Positions 49,811 through 58,180 of a DNA stretch of 64,000 nt are shown here, piece after piece. The notes under the pieces are model-generated. The model had not been told where the DNA came from. It made no database searches and worked only from the letters and a program-made list of their open reading frames with translations. Each line of letters starts with the position of its first letter. Position 1 is the first letter of the stretch. Made by a program: the position numbers and the translations under genes. Location: NCBI GenBank assembly GCA_965230275.1, contig CBDDKO010000001.1, positions 1-64,000 on the forward strand. Reading direction: 5' to 3'. This DNA is from JAJRRS01 sp965230275 (GTDB taxonomy: Bacteria > Planctomycetota > Phycisphaerae > Phycisphaerales > Phycisphaeraceae).

Positions 49811-51667
49811 ATGACCGAGCTGCTTCACAAACTACAGCGTCTGATCCCGCGCACGCCGCGGAGCATTATGCTCGCGCCGCTGGTCGGGCTGGTGGCGGGG
49901 CTGGGGGCGATTGCGTTTCACCTGCTGTGCCTGCTGATTACGCATGTGAATCTGGAATGGGCCGCGGGGTATCACCAAGGCGGGCCGGCGAACGAGAAGG
50001 AGTTCGAGGATGTGTTCGGCGGGGCGATCGGTCATACGGACCTGCGGCCGTGGCTGCTGGTGGTGGTGCCGCTCGTCGGGGGTCTGATCAGCGGGTGGAT
50101 AGTGTGGAAGTTCGCGCCGGAAGCCGAGGGCCACGGGACGGACGCAGCGATCGATGCGTATCACAACAAGGGCGGCGTGGTGCGTGGTCGGGTGCCGATC
50201 GTGAAGATGCTGTCCAGCGCGATCACGCTGGGGACCGGCGGCTCGGGCGGCCGAGAGGGCCCGATTGCGCAGATCGGTGCCGGGTTCGGTTCGTTCCTGG
50301 CGACGAAGCTGAAGCTGCCGGACTCGGAGCGGCGTGTGCTGATGGCGGCGGGCCTTGGCGCGGGGATCGGCGCGATCTTCCACGCGCCGCTGGCCGGGGC
50401 GATGTTCGCGGTCGAGGTGCTTTACCGTGACCCGGACTTCGAGGCCGAGGCGCTCATCCCTGCGTTCATCTCGACGTCGATCGCGTACTGCGTGTTCTGT
50501 GTGGCGTTTGGATTCGAGCCGCTGTTTGTTGTCGAGGTGATCCGGTTCGATCAGCCGTCGCTGCTGCTGCCGTTGACCGTGCTGGCCGGGGTGATGGTGG
50601 TGGTGTCGTGGGGGTATATCAAGTGCTTCTACGGCGTCACGTCGCTATTCAAGAAGATGAAGGTCCCGAAGATGCTGAAGCCGGCAATCGGCGCGGGGGC
50701 GACGGGGCTGTTCGCGGTGACGCTGTTCTACCTCTTCAAGAACTCGGGCTACGACTACGTGGCGCATGAGAGCCTGAGCGTGCTGTCTTTCGGTTATGGA
50801 TTCCTACAGCACGTACTGAGCGAGCCGACCCAGATGACGGTGCTGCTGCTGCTGGCTGTGGGGCTTGGCAAGATCCTGACGACGTCGCTGACGATCGGGT
50901 CAGGCGGATCGGGTGGCGTGTTCGGGCCGAGCATGGTGATCGGCGGGGCGCTGGGCGCGGTGGTGGGCCTGCTGTGTCACGATCTGATGCCCGGGATTGT
51001 TGCCAAGGAGCAGATACCGATCTTTGCGATCCTGGGGATGGCGAGTTTCTTCGCGGCGGCGGCCTGCACGCCGGTGAGCACGCTGATCATGGTCTCGGAG
51101 ATGACGGGCAGCTATACGCTCCTGCTACCTTCGATGTGGGTCTGCGCCCTGGCATACCTGATCAACCGCCGCTATACGATCTACAAGGAGCAGGTCGCCA
51201 ACCGGCTGGAATCCCCGGCGCACCGCGGCGACTTCATCGTGGACATCCTCCAGGGCCTGAGCGTGCGGGATGCCCTGCATGAGGCGGCGCGTGAGTTTGT
51301 GAATGTGCCGCTCGGGATGCCGCTGAGCGATATGGCCCACCTGATCCCGATGACGCGGCAGTCATCGTTCCCGGTCGTTGATAAGGATGGCGTGTATTAC
51401 GGGTTGTTCGGGCTCAACGACATCCGACAGTTTCTATATGAATCGGACGCAGACAGCCTGGCGGTCGCGCAAGACCTGGCGATGCCGGGCGTGAAGCCGT
51501 TAACACTACAGATGGACCTGTCCAGCGCGATCGGGCGTTTCGTGTTCGAGTCATATGAAGAGTTGCCGGTGGTGGATGCGGACGAGCCGGGCGAGGTGCT
51601 CGGGCTGCTGAGGCGGCAAGACTTGCTGGCGACGTACAATGCACGCCTGCTGGAAGAAAAGGCCTGA
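49811..51667 (+). CDS. CLC-family chloride channel/transporter with CBS pair
   Basis: A 618-residue CLC protein with about ten or more membrane helices. The gating glutamate motif GGREGPIAQIG is present, as are HAPLAGAMFAVEVLY, GSGGSGGVFGPSMVIGG and the anion-binding Tyr in MTGSYTLLLP. The first selectivity motif reads GHGTD rather than GSGIP. The internal proton glutamate of ClcA (EE in FIIEEM) is EV here, which favours channel over H+-coupled exchange. Two CBS domains fill about 480-615 (RDALHEAAREFVNVPLGMPLSDMAHL; GLFGLNDIRQFLYE), implying nucleotide regulation. TATCAT lies 12 bases before the start. Confidence 0.92.
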   Translation: MTELLHKLQRLIPRTPRSIMLAPLVGLVAGLGAIAFHLLCLLITHVNLEWAAGYHQGGPANEKEFEDVFGGAIGHTDLRPWLLVVVPLVGGLISGWIVWKFAPEAEGHGTDAAIDAYHNKGGVVRGRVPIVKMLSSAITLGTGGSGGREGPIAQIGAGFGSFLATKLKLPDSERRVLMAAGLGAGIGAIFHAPLAGAMFAVEVLYRDPDFEAEALIPAFISTSIAYCVFCVAFGFEPLFVVEVIRFDQPSLLLPLTVLAGVMVVVSWGYIKCFYGVTSLFKKMKVPKMLKPAIGAGATGLFAVTLFYLFKNSGYDYVAHESLSVLSFGYGFLQHVLSEPTQMTVLLLLAVGLGKILTTSLTIGSGGSGGVFGPSMVIGGALGAVVGLLCHDLMPGIVAKEQIPIFAILGMASFFAAAACTPVSTLIMVSEMTGSYTLLLPSMWVCALAYLINRRYTIYKEQVANRLESPAHRGDFIVDILQGLSVRDALHEAAREFVNVPLGMPLSDMAHLIPMTRQSSFPVVDKDGVYYGLFGLNDIRQFLYESDADSLAVAQDLAMPGVKPLTLQMDLSSAIGRFVFESYEELPVVDADEPGEVLGLLRRQDLLATYNARLLEEKA

Positions 51668-51715
51668 CCCCCGGAAGTACCCCCGGAAGTGCCCCCGGAA
51701 GTGCCCCCGGAAGTT
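51668..51715 (+). repeat. Four tandem 12-bp repeats CCCCCGGAAGTG
   Basis: Four head-to-tail units at 51668-51679, 51680-51691, 51692-51703 and 51704-51715 differ only in the last base. They begin immediately after the clc stop codon and end 49 bases before rnpA. The unit is 12 bases, so copy-number changes keep the reading frame. Confidence 0.9.
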
Positions 51716-51764
51716 ATCTCCGGGTATACCTGTCATCAACAAACGAATCGTTTCCCTATCTACC

Positions 51765-52166
51765 ATGGGCGAAGACACCCGCCGACTTTTATTCCGACAC
51801 CGCCAGCGGCTGCACGGCAACCGCGCGTTCGCGGCTGTGTTCGATGCACAGTTGCGTAAGAACATGGGCCCGATTGTCGTATGCGGACGGCCGAACGAGT
51901 TTAACTACAACAGGCTTGGGCTCAGTGTACCGCGGCGAGTCGGGATAGCGGTTGCGCGAGCGGGGATCAAGCGTCGACTACGAGAGGCGTTTCGGTTGGG
52001 CCAGCACGACGGGCCGACGGGGTACGATCTGGTGATCGTGGTCAGGCCGCATGAGAAACTTAGCGTGGCCGAGTACCGGAAGCTGATCTACGATGCACTG
52101 GGCCGCATCCACAGCCTCGCGGAGAAACGCGGCGGGCAGAACGGACAGAACGGGCGTACACCATGA
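51765..52166 (+). CDS. rnpA: Ribonuclease P protein component
   Basis: A 133-residue RnpA, which assists the catalytic RNA in maturing tRNA 5' ends. The RNR-type motif ARAGIKRRLREAFR is present at about 65-78, preceded by RLGLSVPRRVGIAVARAG and followed by YDLVIVVRP. The N-terminal FRHRQRLHGNRAFAAVF matches the family start. The frame is open further upstream through the tandem repeat to 51639, but the ATG at 51765 gives the normal length. rpmH, usually directly upstream, is absent; the clc gene is there instead. It overlaps yidD by 4 bases. Confidence 0.92.
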   Translation: MGEDTRRLLFRHRQRLHGNRAFAAVFDAQLRKNMGPIVVCGRPNEFNYNRLGLSVPRRVGIAVARAGIKRRLREAFRLGQHDGPTGYDLVIVVRPHEKLSVAEYRKLIYDALGRIHSLAEKRGGQNGQNGRTP

Positions 52167-52393
52167 CCAGATGGATCAGCCAGATACTTAGCCGAGCGTT
52201 GATCGGGATGGTGTATGTCTACCGCGGGACGCTCGGGCACTTCATGGGCGGGCACTGCCGGTTCGAGCCGTCGTGCAGCCAGTACATGATCGACGCGGTG
52301 AAGAAGTACGGCCCGATCAAGGGGGCGTGGCGCGGGATCAAGCGGATCGCCCGGTGTCACCCGTTCGGGGGTTCAGGCCACGACCCGGCTTAG
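52163..52393 (+). CDS. yidD: Membrane protein insertion efficiency factor YidD
   Basis: A 76-residue YidD. The signature YRGTLGHFMGGHCRFEPSCSQYMIDAVKKYG with its three cysteines, GAWRGIKRIARCHPF and GGSGHDP is complete. YidD assists YidC in membrane insertion. It starts within the end of rnpA (ATGA overlap), the normal gene order; yidC does not follow. Confidence 0.95.
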   Translation: MTRWISQILSRALIGMVYVYRGTLGHFMGGHCRFEPSCSQYMIDAVKKYGPIKGAWRGIKRIARCHPFGGSGHDPA

Positions 52394-52460
52394 CCGACAT
52401 ACATATGGAAGACGGAACCGATCCTTTGACAACCGCCCTGCCCTGCTCGACCATTCTGAT

Positions 52461-53942
52461 ATGAAACTGCTGAAAGACATCCAGGACCAGGTGCACCGGC
52501 TGCTGACCGAGCCGCTGGAGGAATTGTCACGCGGCAGGCGGTCGCTGCGTTACATGCTGGACTTTGGGCGGTACTGTGCACAGGAATTGAAGGCGGACCG
52601 GGCGGGTGAGATGGCGGCGGCGTTGACGTATCACACGCTGTTCAGCCTGCTGCCGACGATCGTGCTGATGCTGGTGATCCTGCAAACGTTTGTCGGCGAG
52701 GCGGACCGCGAGCGTGTAAAGACGGAAGTCGTGGAGTTTGCGCTACAGGGCATCCTCCCGGAAGAGAAGAATAAGTCGGACGTCACACTGGAAGTTGATG
52801 ATTCTGTGGCCCCGCCGGTCGAGGGTGGTACGTCGCTTGATGAGAACGGCACATCTTTAGAGGTCACTGTCGGGGACACGCCCGAAGAGAAAGAGAAGAC
52901 GGTCGAAGAAATCCGTGCCAACCTCACCGGGCACATCCAGGACTGGATTGGCAAGCTCGAACAGATCAACTTCGCCAGCATCGGGATCGTCGGCGTATTG
53001 GTGTTTATCTATGGCGCCACCAAGCTGTTGACCACGATCGAGCATAGTTTTAATCGTATTTTTGATGCGCCGTACAGCCGACCGCTGTATGTGAGACTGC
53101 CGTTGTATTACACCGCGATCACGTTTGCGCCACTGCTGTTGCTGGCTGGTCAGTATGCGCAGAAGCAGATCATCAGCTTCATCGAAGAACGTGCACAGGC
53201 GACGGGCATCTCGACGACCTGGCTCGGTGAGCTGACCGCGCTGCTTACGCCCTTCGCGACGACGTGGTTGCTGTTGCTGCTGCTGTACCGGTTCCTGCCG
53301 AACACGAAGGTCAGCATGCGGGCATCAGCGATCGGCGCCTTCGTCGCGGCGGTCGGCTGGATCGCCAGCATCGAGTTCTTCAAGATCTACACCGCCAACC
53401 TGGGCACAGCCAACATCTACGGCGCGCTGGCGCTGGTGCCGCTGTTCCTGTTCTGGTTGTGGGCGACGTGGCTGATCGTGCTGTTTGGGGTCGAGGTGAC
53501 GTACACGATCCAGGCGATGAAGGGCAGGCGGTTCAAGAGCCTGCGGTCGGCGGAGGATCGGGACGTGCTGTTCGATCCGCGCTGGATGATCCCCTTTGCC
53601 GCAATGATCGGGCGATCGTTTAATGAAGGCAAGCCGATCCGCATGAACGAGTTGCAGAGTGCGACCGGCCTGCCCAACCGCGCGGTCGCCAACCTGATCG
53701 ACCTGCTCACCCGCGCCAACGTCATCCACCACATCGAGCACGGCGAACCGGGCGTCCCGGCCTACACCCTGGCGCGTCCGCCGGAGCGGATCGGGATCGA
53801 TGAACTGTTGGACCTGAGTGAAAAAGCCGCGATGCGCGACCGCGATCGCGCCAAACTCACCGGCACCAGCATCGTCGCCCAACTGCATGCCGCACAACTC
53901 AGCGCCGCGAAAAACACGACGCTGGCGGATGTGATTGATTAA
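52461..53942 (+). CDS. YihY/BrkB family membrane protein
   Basis: A 493-residue protein. Helix 1 lies in the conserved DRAGEMAAALTYHTLFSLLPTIVLMLVIL. An acidic extracytoplasmic loop of about 90 residues at 75-165 (VTLEVDDSVAPPVEGG...) is longer than in most members. Further helices follow, with FIYGATKLLTTIEHSFNRIFDAPYSRPLYVRLPLY and LLLLYRFLPNTKVSMRASAIGAFVAAVGWIASIEFFKIYTA, both family signatures. The last 120 residues form a soluble winged-helix-like domain (MNELQSATGLPNRAVANLIDLLTRANVIHH). The family function is unsettled; the ribonuclease BN label is historical. It lies 67 bases after yidD. Confidence 0.9.
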   Translation: MKLLKDIQDQVHRLLTEPLEELSRGRRSLRYMLDFGRYCAQELKADRAGEMAAALTYHTLFSLLPTIVLMLVILQTFVGEADRERVKTEVVEFALQGILPEEKNKSDVTLEVDDSVAPPVEGGTSLDENGTSLEVTVGDTPEEKEKTVEEIRANLTGHIQDWIGKLEQINFASIGIVGVLVFIYGATKLLTTIEHSFNRIFDAPYSRPLYVRLPLYYTAITFAPLLLLAGQYAQKQIISFIEERAQATGISTTWLGELTALLTPFATTWLLLLLLYRFLPNTKVSMRASAIGAFVAAVGWIASIEFFKIYTANLGTANIYGALALVPLFLFWLWATWLIVLFGVEVTYTIQAMKGRRFKSLRSAEDRDVLFDPRWMIPFAAMIGRSFNEGKPIRMNELQSATGLPNRAVANLIDLLTRANVIHHIEHGEPGVPAYTLARPPERIGIDELLDLSEKAAMRDRDRAKLTGTSIVAQLHAAQLSAAKNTTLADVID

Positions 53943-54251
53943 ATGGTGGTTGGTAGTTGGTGGCTAGTGGTTGGGAATTGGGGGCAGGGATTGGGAGTTG
54001 GTGATAGGCAACTGTTGACTGGTGACTGGTGATCGACGATCGATTCAGCAGCCTTGTGCTAGGCAGTGGCCAAAGAGAATGTATTTATACTAAATATTAT
54101 GTTGTTGGCTGTGTGCCGGCATGATGTGGATTTAGGCGGGATGCTTGATCGGTGATTGATGCGTCGAAACGGTGGGTGGCTGGTGGGCCGCGCCTGCGTT
54201 GCGGGCGGGCTAGGGCCTTGATCCTGATCCCCGAGCTCTGATGCCAATCCC
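53943..54251. other. 309-bp intergenic region between convergent genes
   Basis: No gene. It starts with G/T-rich low-complexity words (GGTGGTTGGTAGTTGG, then GACTGGTGACTGGTGATCG) to about 54040. Copy 3 of the AT-rich 21-bp element follows at 54080-54100, and near 54189 a GC box CCGCGCCTGCGTTGCGGGCG that is also found, reversed, at the copy-2 locus. Confidence 0.7.
54080..54100 (+). repeat. 21-bp AT-rich element, copy 3
   Basis: Exact copy of the element at 31083-31103. It lies between the convergent yihY and nadE genes, about 140 and 150 bases from their ends, so it cannot be the promoter element of either. Confidence 0.85.
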
Positions 54252-55946
54252 CTACCTGTAGCGCTGCGCGATGGGCATTCTTCGGCCGAAGCCGAAGGCT
54301 CGGCCGGTGATCTTCAGGCCGGGGGCGGCTTGCTTGCGTTTGTATTCGTTCAGGTCGATCAGGCGGACCATGCGCATGACGACCTCTTCGTCGATGCCGG
54401 TCTCTTTGATGATCTGCAGAGCGGATTGCTCCTGCTCGACGAAGCGTTCGATGATCTCGTCGAGGACTTCGTACTCAGGGAGGGAGTCCTGGTCGGTCTG
54501 GTCTTCGCGCAATTCAGCGCTGGGGGGTTTGGTGATCGAGTCGATGGGGATGACGGGCTTGCCGTAGGCTTGCAGGAGCGGTGAGCCGAGGTCGTCGTTG
54601 ATCCACCGGGCGAGGTCGTAGACCAACGTTTTGGGGACATCAGAAAGCACAGCCAGCCCCCCAGCCATGTCGCCATAGAGCGTGCAGTAGCCGACGGCCA
54701 GCTCGCTCTTGTTGCCGGTGGTGACGAGCATGGAGCCGAACTTGTTGCTGATCGCCATGAGCAGGACGCCGCGCGAGCGGGCCTGGATGTTCTCCTCAGC
54801 GACGCCTGGGTCGGTCCCCGCAAACACATCAGCAAGCATCTGCTCGAAGGCCTTGTGGGCGGGCTCGATGGCGATGGTATCGAAGGCGATATCCAGGTTG
54901 CGTGCGAGCAGTTCGGCATCGGAGACGGAGCCGTCGGACGAGTACCGGCTGGGCATGGTGACGCCACGTACGTTCTCCTTACCCAGCGCCGCGACGGCGA
55001 GGGCGCAGGACACGGCCGAATCGATCCCGCCGGAGAGCCCGAGCACGACCGACTTGAAGCCGCACTTCCGGCAGTAGTCGCGCAGGCCCAGCACAAGCGC
55101 GTGGTAAGCAGACCCGATGCCGGTGTGCAGGCGTTCGATCCGTGCGGGCTTGGATTTGTCCGCCCCATCGCCGTGGCCCTTCACGGGCACGTCTACGATC
55201 AACAGGTCTTCTTCAAAGTCCTTGGCCTGGCCGATCACCTCGCCGTCGGCATCCACCACGCAGGACCCGCCGTCGAAGACGAGTTCGTCGTTGCCGCCGA
55301 CCTGGTTGCAGTAGAGCACGGGCAGGCCGTGGCGTTTGGCGGCGCTGCGGATCAGGTCCATGCGGTGTGCCTGTTTGCCGATCGTGAATGGCGAGGCGGA
55401 GCAGTTGATGAACAGGTCCGCCCCGCGCTTGGCAAGCTCGTTGATCGGGTTGTCGTGGTAGAGCTGGCGGGTGACGACGTGGCGATCGTTCCAAAGGTCC
55501 TCGCAGATGCTGATACCGAGCTGCAGATCGCCCAGGGGCGTGAGCTGGACATCGGGCCCGGGCTCGAAGTAGCGGTGCTCATCGAAGACGTCGTAGGTCG
55601 GCAGCAGGCTCTTGACCCGGCGGTGCTGGGGCTTGCCATCGAAGCAGAGGGTCGCTGCGTTGTAGAGCGTCCGGCCGCGGGGATTATCGGACGGGCACGG
55701 ATGTCCGATCACAGCGGCGATGCCCTGACAATCCCGGGCGATCTCGCCGAGCGCTTCATTGCAAGCCTCTATCACCGCTGGCTTTAGGAGCAAGTCCTTC
55801 GGGGGGTACCCGATGATCGACAGCTCGGGGAGAATGACCAGATCGGCTGCCTCATCCCGGGCTCGGGCGATGGCATCGCGTATCAGACGGCTGTTGCCGG
55901 GGATATCGCCGATGGTCGGGTTGATCTGTGCGAGGGCGACGCGCAT
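54252..55946 (-). CDS. nadE: Glutamine-dependent NAD+ synthetase
   Basis: A 564-residue two-domain enzyme making NAD from deamido-NAD, ATP and glutamine. The N-terminal nitrilase-like glutaminase domain has its Glu in LPELSIIGYPPKD, Lys in RVKSLLPTYDVFDEHRYF and Cys in LFINCSASPF. The C-terminal synthetase domain has the P-loop VLGLSGGIDSAVSCALAV, GVTMPSRYSSDGS, GNKSELAVGYCTLYGDMAGG and KPPSAELREDQTDQDSLPEYEVLDEI. All catalytic residues are visible and length is normal. No ribosome-binding site is obvious. The TPR lipoprotein gene diverges upstream. Confidence 0.95.
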   Translation of the reverse strand: MRVALAQINPTIGDIPGNSRLIRDAIARARDEAADLVILPELSIIGYPPKDLLLKPAVIEACNEALGEIARDCQGIAAVIGHPCPSDNPRGRTLYNAATLCFDGKPQHRRVKSLLPTYDVFDEHRYFEPGPDVQLTPLGDLQLGISICEDLWNDRHVVTRQLYHDNPINELAKRGADLFINCSASPFTIGKQAHRMDLIRSAAKRHGLPVLYCNQVGGNDELVFDGGSCVVDADGEVIGQAKDFEEDLLIVDVPVKGHGDGADKSKPARIERLHTGIGSAYHALVLGLRDYCRKCGFKSVVLGLSGGIDSAVSCALAVAALGKENVRGVTMPSRYSSDGSVSDAELLARNLDIAFDTIAIEPAHKAFEQMLADVFAGTDPGVAEENIQARSRGVLLMAISNKFGSMLVTTGNKSELAVGYCTLYGDMAGGLAVLSDVPKTLVYDLARWINDDLGSPLLQAYGKPVIPIDSITKPPSAELREDQTDQDSLPEYEVLDEIIERFVEQEQSALQIIKETGIDEEVVMRMVRLIDLNEYKRKQAAPGLKITGRAFGFGRRMPIAQRYR

Positions 55947-56071
55947 GGCGGGTGGATTCCAGATACAGCGGTTCCGCTGGGACGGTGGATTGTAATCTGC
56001 CGGGGCGTTTAAGTCCTATAGCCCTGCTGATTGGCACCACAAGCGATTGACAGCCGATATCATGTTCCATC

Positions 56072-57043
56072 ATGCGAGCATATTCCTTTACCGTGGTGGC
56101 GGCCGCCGCCTTGTTGATCGCCGGTTGTACGCTCTCCCGCACCCAGAGCGCCGAGCAGCGTGCGCAGGGTCACATGGGCAGCGCCGAGCAATACCAGGAA
56201 ATGAACCTGCTGGACTCGGCGTTGGCGGAGTTCGGGCTGGCGCTGGAAGTGAACCCGAACATCGCCGATGCGCACATGGGGATGGGCAGCATCTACCAGC
56301 AGCGCGGCGACTACGAACTGGCCAGCCGGGCGTATGAACGAGCGACGATCGTCGAGCCGAACAAGTTCGAGGCGCACTACAGCCTGGGCCTGATGAAGCA
56401 GCTGCTGGGCCGGCTGCGTGAAGCGCTGCAGGCGTACAAGACGGCGTGGCGTTTGAACCCCGACGACTTCCAGGTCAACCGTGAGCTGGGTTCGGTGTAT
56501 CTGCAACTGGGCCGGCCGGGCGAGGCACTGACGTTCGTGCAGATCGCGACCAAGCTCGACCCGGACAGCCAGGCGGCGTGGTGCAACCTGGCGGCGACGT
56601 ACAACCTGCTGGGCCGATACGAAGAGGCGGTGGATACCTACCGCCAGGCGGCGGAGCTGGGCGACCTTGCGGACCCGGTGCTGCTGGGCCTGGCCGACGC
56701 ACACATCCACCTGAACAACCTGCAGCAGGCGATGAACGTGCTGGACGCGCTGATCCGCCGCAGCCCGTCGGTGACGGCGTACGAACGGCTGGGCTACGTG
56801 AAGTTTAAGATGCGTCAGTTCAAAGAGGCGCTGTTCCAGTACCGCCAGGCCCTGGCGCTGGACCCGAATGATACCGCGACGCTCAACGGCCTGGGCGCCT
56901 GCCAGATGACGCTCTATATCCAGGACGGGCGTAACGACACCGACCTGCGCGACGAGGCGCTCAATGCCTGGCGCAAGAGCATCAAGCTCCAGCCACAGCA
57001 GCCGAAGATCACCGACCTGCTGTCGCGCTTCAGCCGGCTGTAA
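56072..57043 (+). CDS. TPR-repeat lipoprotein
   Basis: A 323-residue protein with a lipoprotein signal peptide (SFTVVAAAALLIAGC, Cys19). About eight tetratricopeptide units follow, for example AEFGLALEVNPNIADAHMGMG, YERATIVEPNKFEAHYSLGLM, YRQALALDPNDTATLNGLGAC. The architecture resembles PilW/NlpI-type periplasmic scaffolds that help assemble secretion or wall-synthesis complexes; the partner is unknown. TATCAT ends 8 bases before the ATG. A terminator follows. Confidence 0.87.
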   Translation: MRAYSFTVVAAAALLIAGCTLSRTQSAEQRAQGHMGSAEQYQEMNLLDSALAEFGLALEVNPNIADAHMGMGSIYQQRGDYELASRAYERATIVEPNKFEAHYSLGLMKQLLGRLREALQAYKTAWRLNPDDFQVNRELGSVYLQLGRPGEALTFVQIATKLDPDSQAAWCNLAATYNLLGRYEEAVDTYRQAAELGDLADPVLLGLADAHIHLNNLQQAMNVLDALIRRSPSVTAYERLGYVKFKMRQFKEALFQYRQALALDPNDTATLNGLGACQMTLYIQDGRNDTDLRDEALNAWRKSIKLQPQQPKITDLLSRFSRL

Positions 57044-57076
57044 GAGCCTACGCCATTTAAACAATCAAGAATAAAG

Positions 57077-57105
57077 AAAACCCTCGGCTACACACCGAGG
57101 GTTTT
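57077..57105. terminator. Bidirectional rho-independent terminator
   Basis: AAAACCCTCGG (57077-57087) pairs with CCGAGGGTTTT (57095-57105) around a 7-base loop. T-runs lie on both sides, so it can end the TPR lipoprotein transcript on the plus strand and the sigma factor transcript on the minus strand. Confidence 0.92.
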
Positions 57106-57175
57106 CGTCTAATAGGAGGAGAGTGTCGGGGCATCATACGGATGCCCATTGTTAGCAGCTACACGCGACGAGAGC

Positions 57176-58180
57176 CTAGGCTAGGTAGCCTTCTTCCAGG
57201 GTCAGCCGGATCTTCTCCAGCGCCTTGTTCTGGATCTGGCGGACGCGCTCTTTGGTCACACCGATGCGTTTGCCGACCTGTTCGAGGGTGAGCGGCTTGT
57301 GCTCGACGGGCTTGCCCTCGGGGGCGGCGTCGGTGACGTTGAAACGGTGGCCGATGACTTCGCGTTCGATGTCGCTGAGGTCGGCGATGTTTCGCGAAAC
57401 GATCAGCTTCACCTCGTCGGCGCAGTCCATCTCGTGATCGGCCCGCTTGGTCTCAGAGTAGTTCGACCGCTCCATCGCGGGGTCGAAGTCGGTCGGGAAC
57501 AGGCCGCGGTACCGGCTCAGCTTCACGCCGGCGCGGCTGAAGGCCTTGAGGATGGCGCGGCAGGCGTAGGTCGAGAACTTGAAGCCGCGGCCGGCGTCGA
57601 ACTTGTCGATCGCACGGAGCAGGGCCATGTTCCCTTCGCTGACCATGTCGCCGAAGTCCATCTCGTTCATCCGGGTACGCTTGGCCATGGCGAGGACCAG
57701 CGCGAGGTTGATCTGTGCGATCTGATCACGCAGGGCCTGGGCCTGGTCGTCCCACTGAAGCATCTCACGGGCCTTGTCCGGGTCGATGCTGGCGTCGTCC
57801 ATCAGCTGGTCACGCAACCGGCAGACCCGGAAGCGTGCGTAGTTGTACTGCAGGAAGATCACGCGCTCCTGCGCCGCGGTAAGCAGCACGGAGCCCATCG
57901 CGCGGTTCTGGCTCGCGCTGGTGGAGCTGGTCATCACCGGCTGATACCAACTGGTGTCCGGCCGGGGGGTCGGGTCGGGCTTGCGGAAGATCTCATCAAC
58001 GGCCTGATCGTCCGACAGGTTGAACAGGTCGTTGTCGATGTACTCGTACTTATCGTGGAGGATACGATGCGTACGTGCCTGATCGTCCCGGCTTAGAGCA
58101 CGAGCGGTGGTCGTCAGCTTGATCTGCCGACGGCCCCGTGACCTGGCTAAGGGTGAGTCCGGACGCGTGAGTTCCGTCAT
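57176..58180 (-). CDS. Sigma-70 family factor, divergent
   Basis: A 334-residue sigma factor. The N-terminal 90 residues are polar and unlike region 1.1. Region 1.2/2 starts near LLTAAQERVIFLQYNYARFR; the core-binding part is INLALVLAMAKRTRMNEMDFGDMVSEGNMALLRAIDKFDAGRGFKFSTYACRAILKAF. Region 4 is LTLEQVGKRIGVTKERVRQIQNKALEKI. Region 3 is reduced, with an unusual SRYRGLFPTDFDPAMERSN linker. It reads as a group 2/3-type factor, possibly for stationary phase or stress. The superoxide dismutase gene lies divergently upstream. It ends before a shared terminator. Confidence 0.9.
   Translation of the reverse strand: MTELTRPDSPLARSRGRRQIKLTTTARALSRDDQARTHRILHDKYEYIDNDLFNLSDDQAVDEIFRKPDPTPRPDTSWYQPVMTSSTSASQNRAMGSVLLTAAQERVIFLQYNYARFRVCRLRDQLMDDASIDPDKAREMLQWDDQAQALRDQIAQINLALVLAMAKRTRMNEMDFGDMVSEGNMALLRAIDKFDAGRGFKFSTYACRAILKAFSRAGVKLSRYRGLFPTDFDPAMERSNYSETKRADHEMDCADEVKLIVSRNIADLSDIEREVIGHRFNVTDAAPEGKPVEHKPLTLEQVGKRIGVTKERVRQIQNKALEKIRLTLEEGYLA

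Noticed and set aside
51639..51764. Upstream start for rnpA through the tandem repeat
   Set aside because: It would overlap clc and add a 42-residue extension not found in the family. The ATG at 51765 gives the normal length. Kept only as a finding to test.
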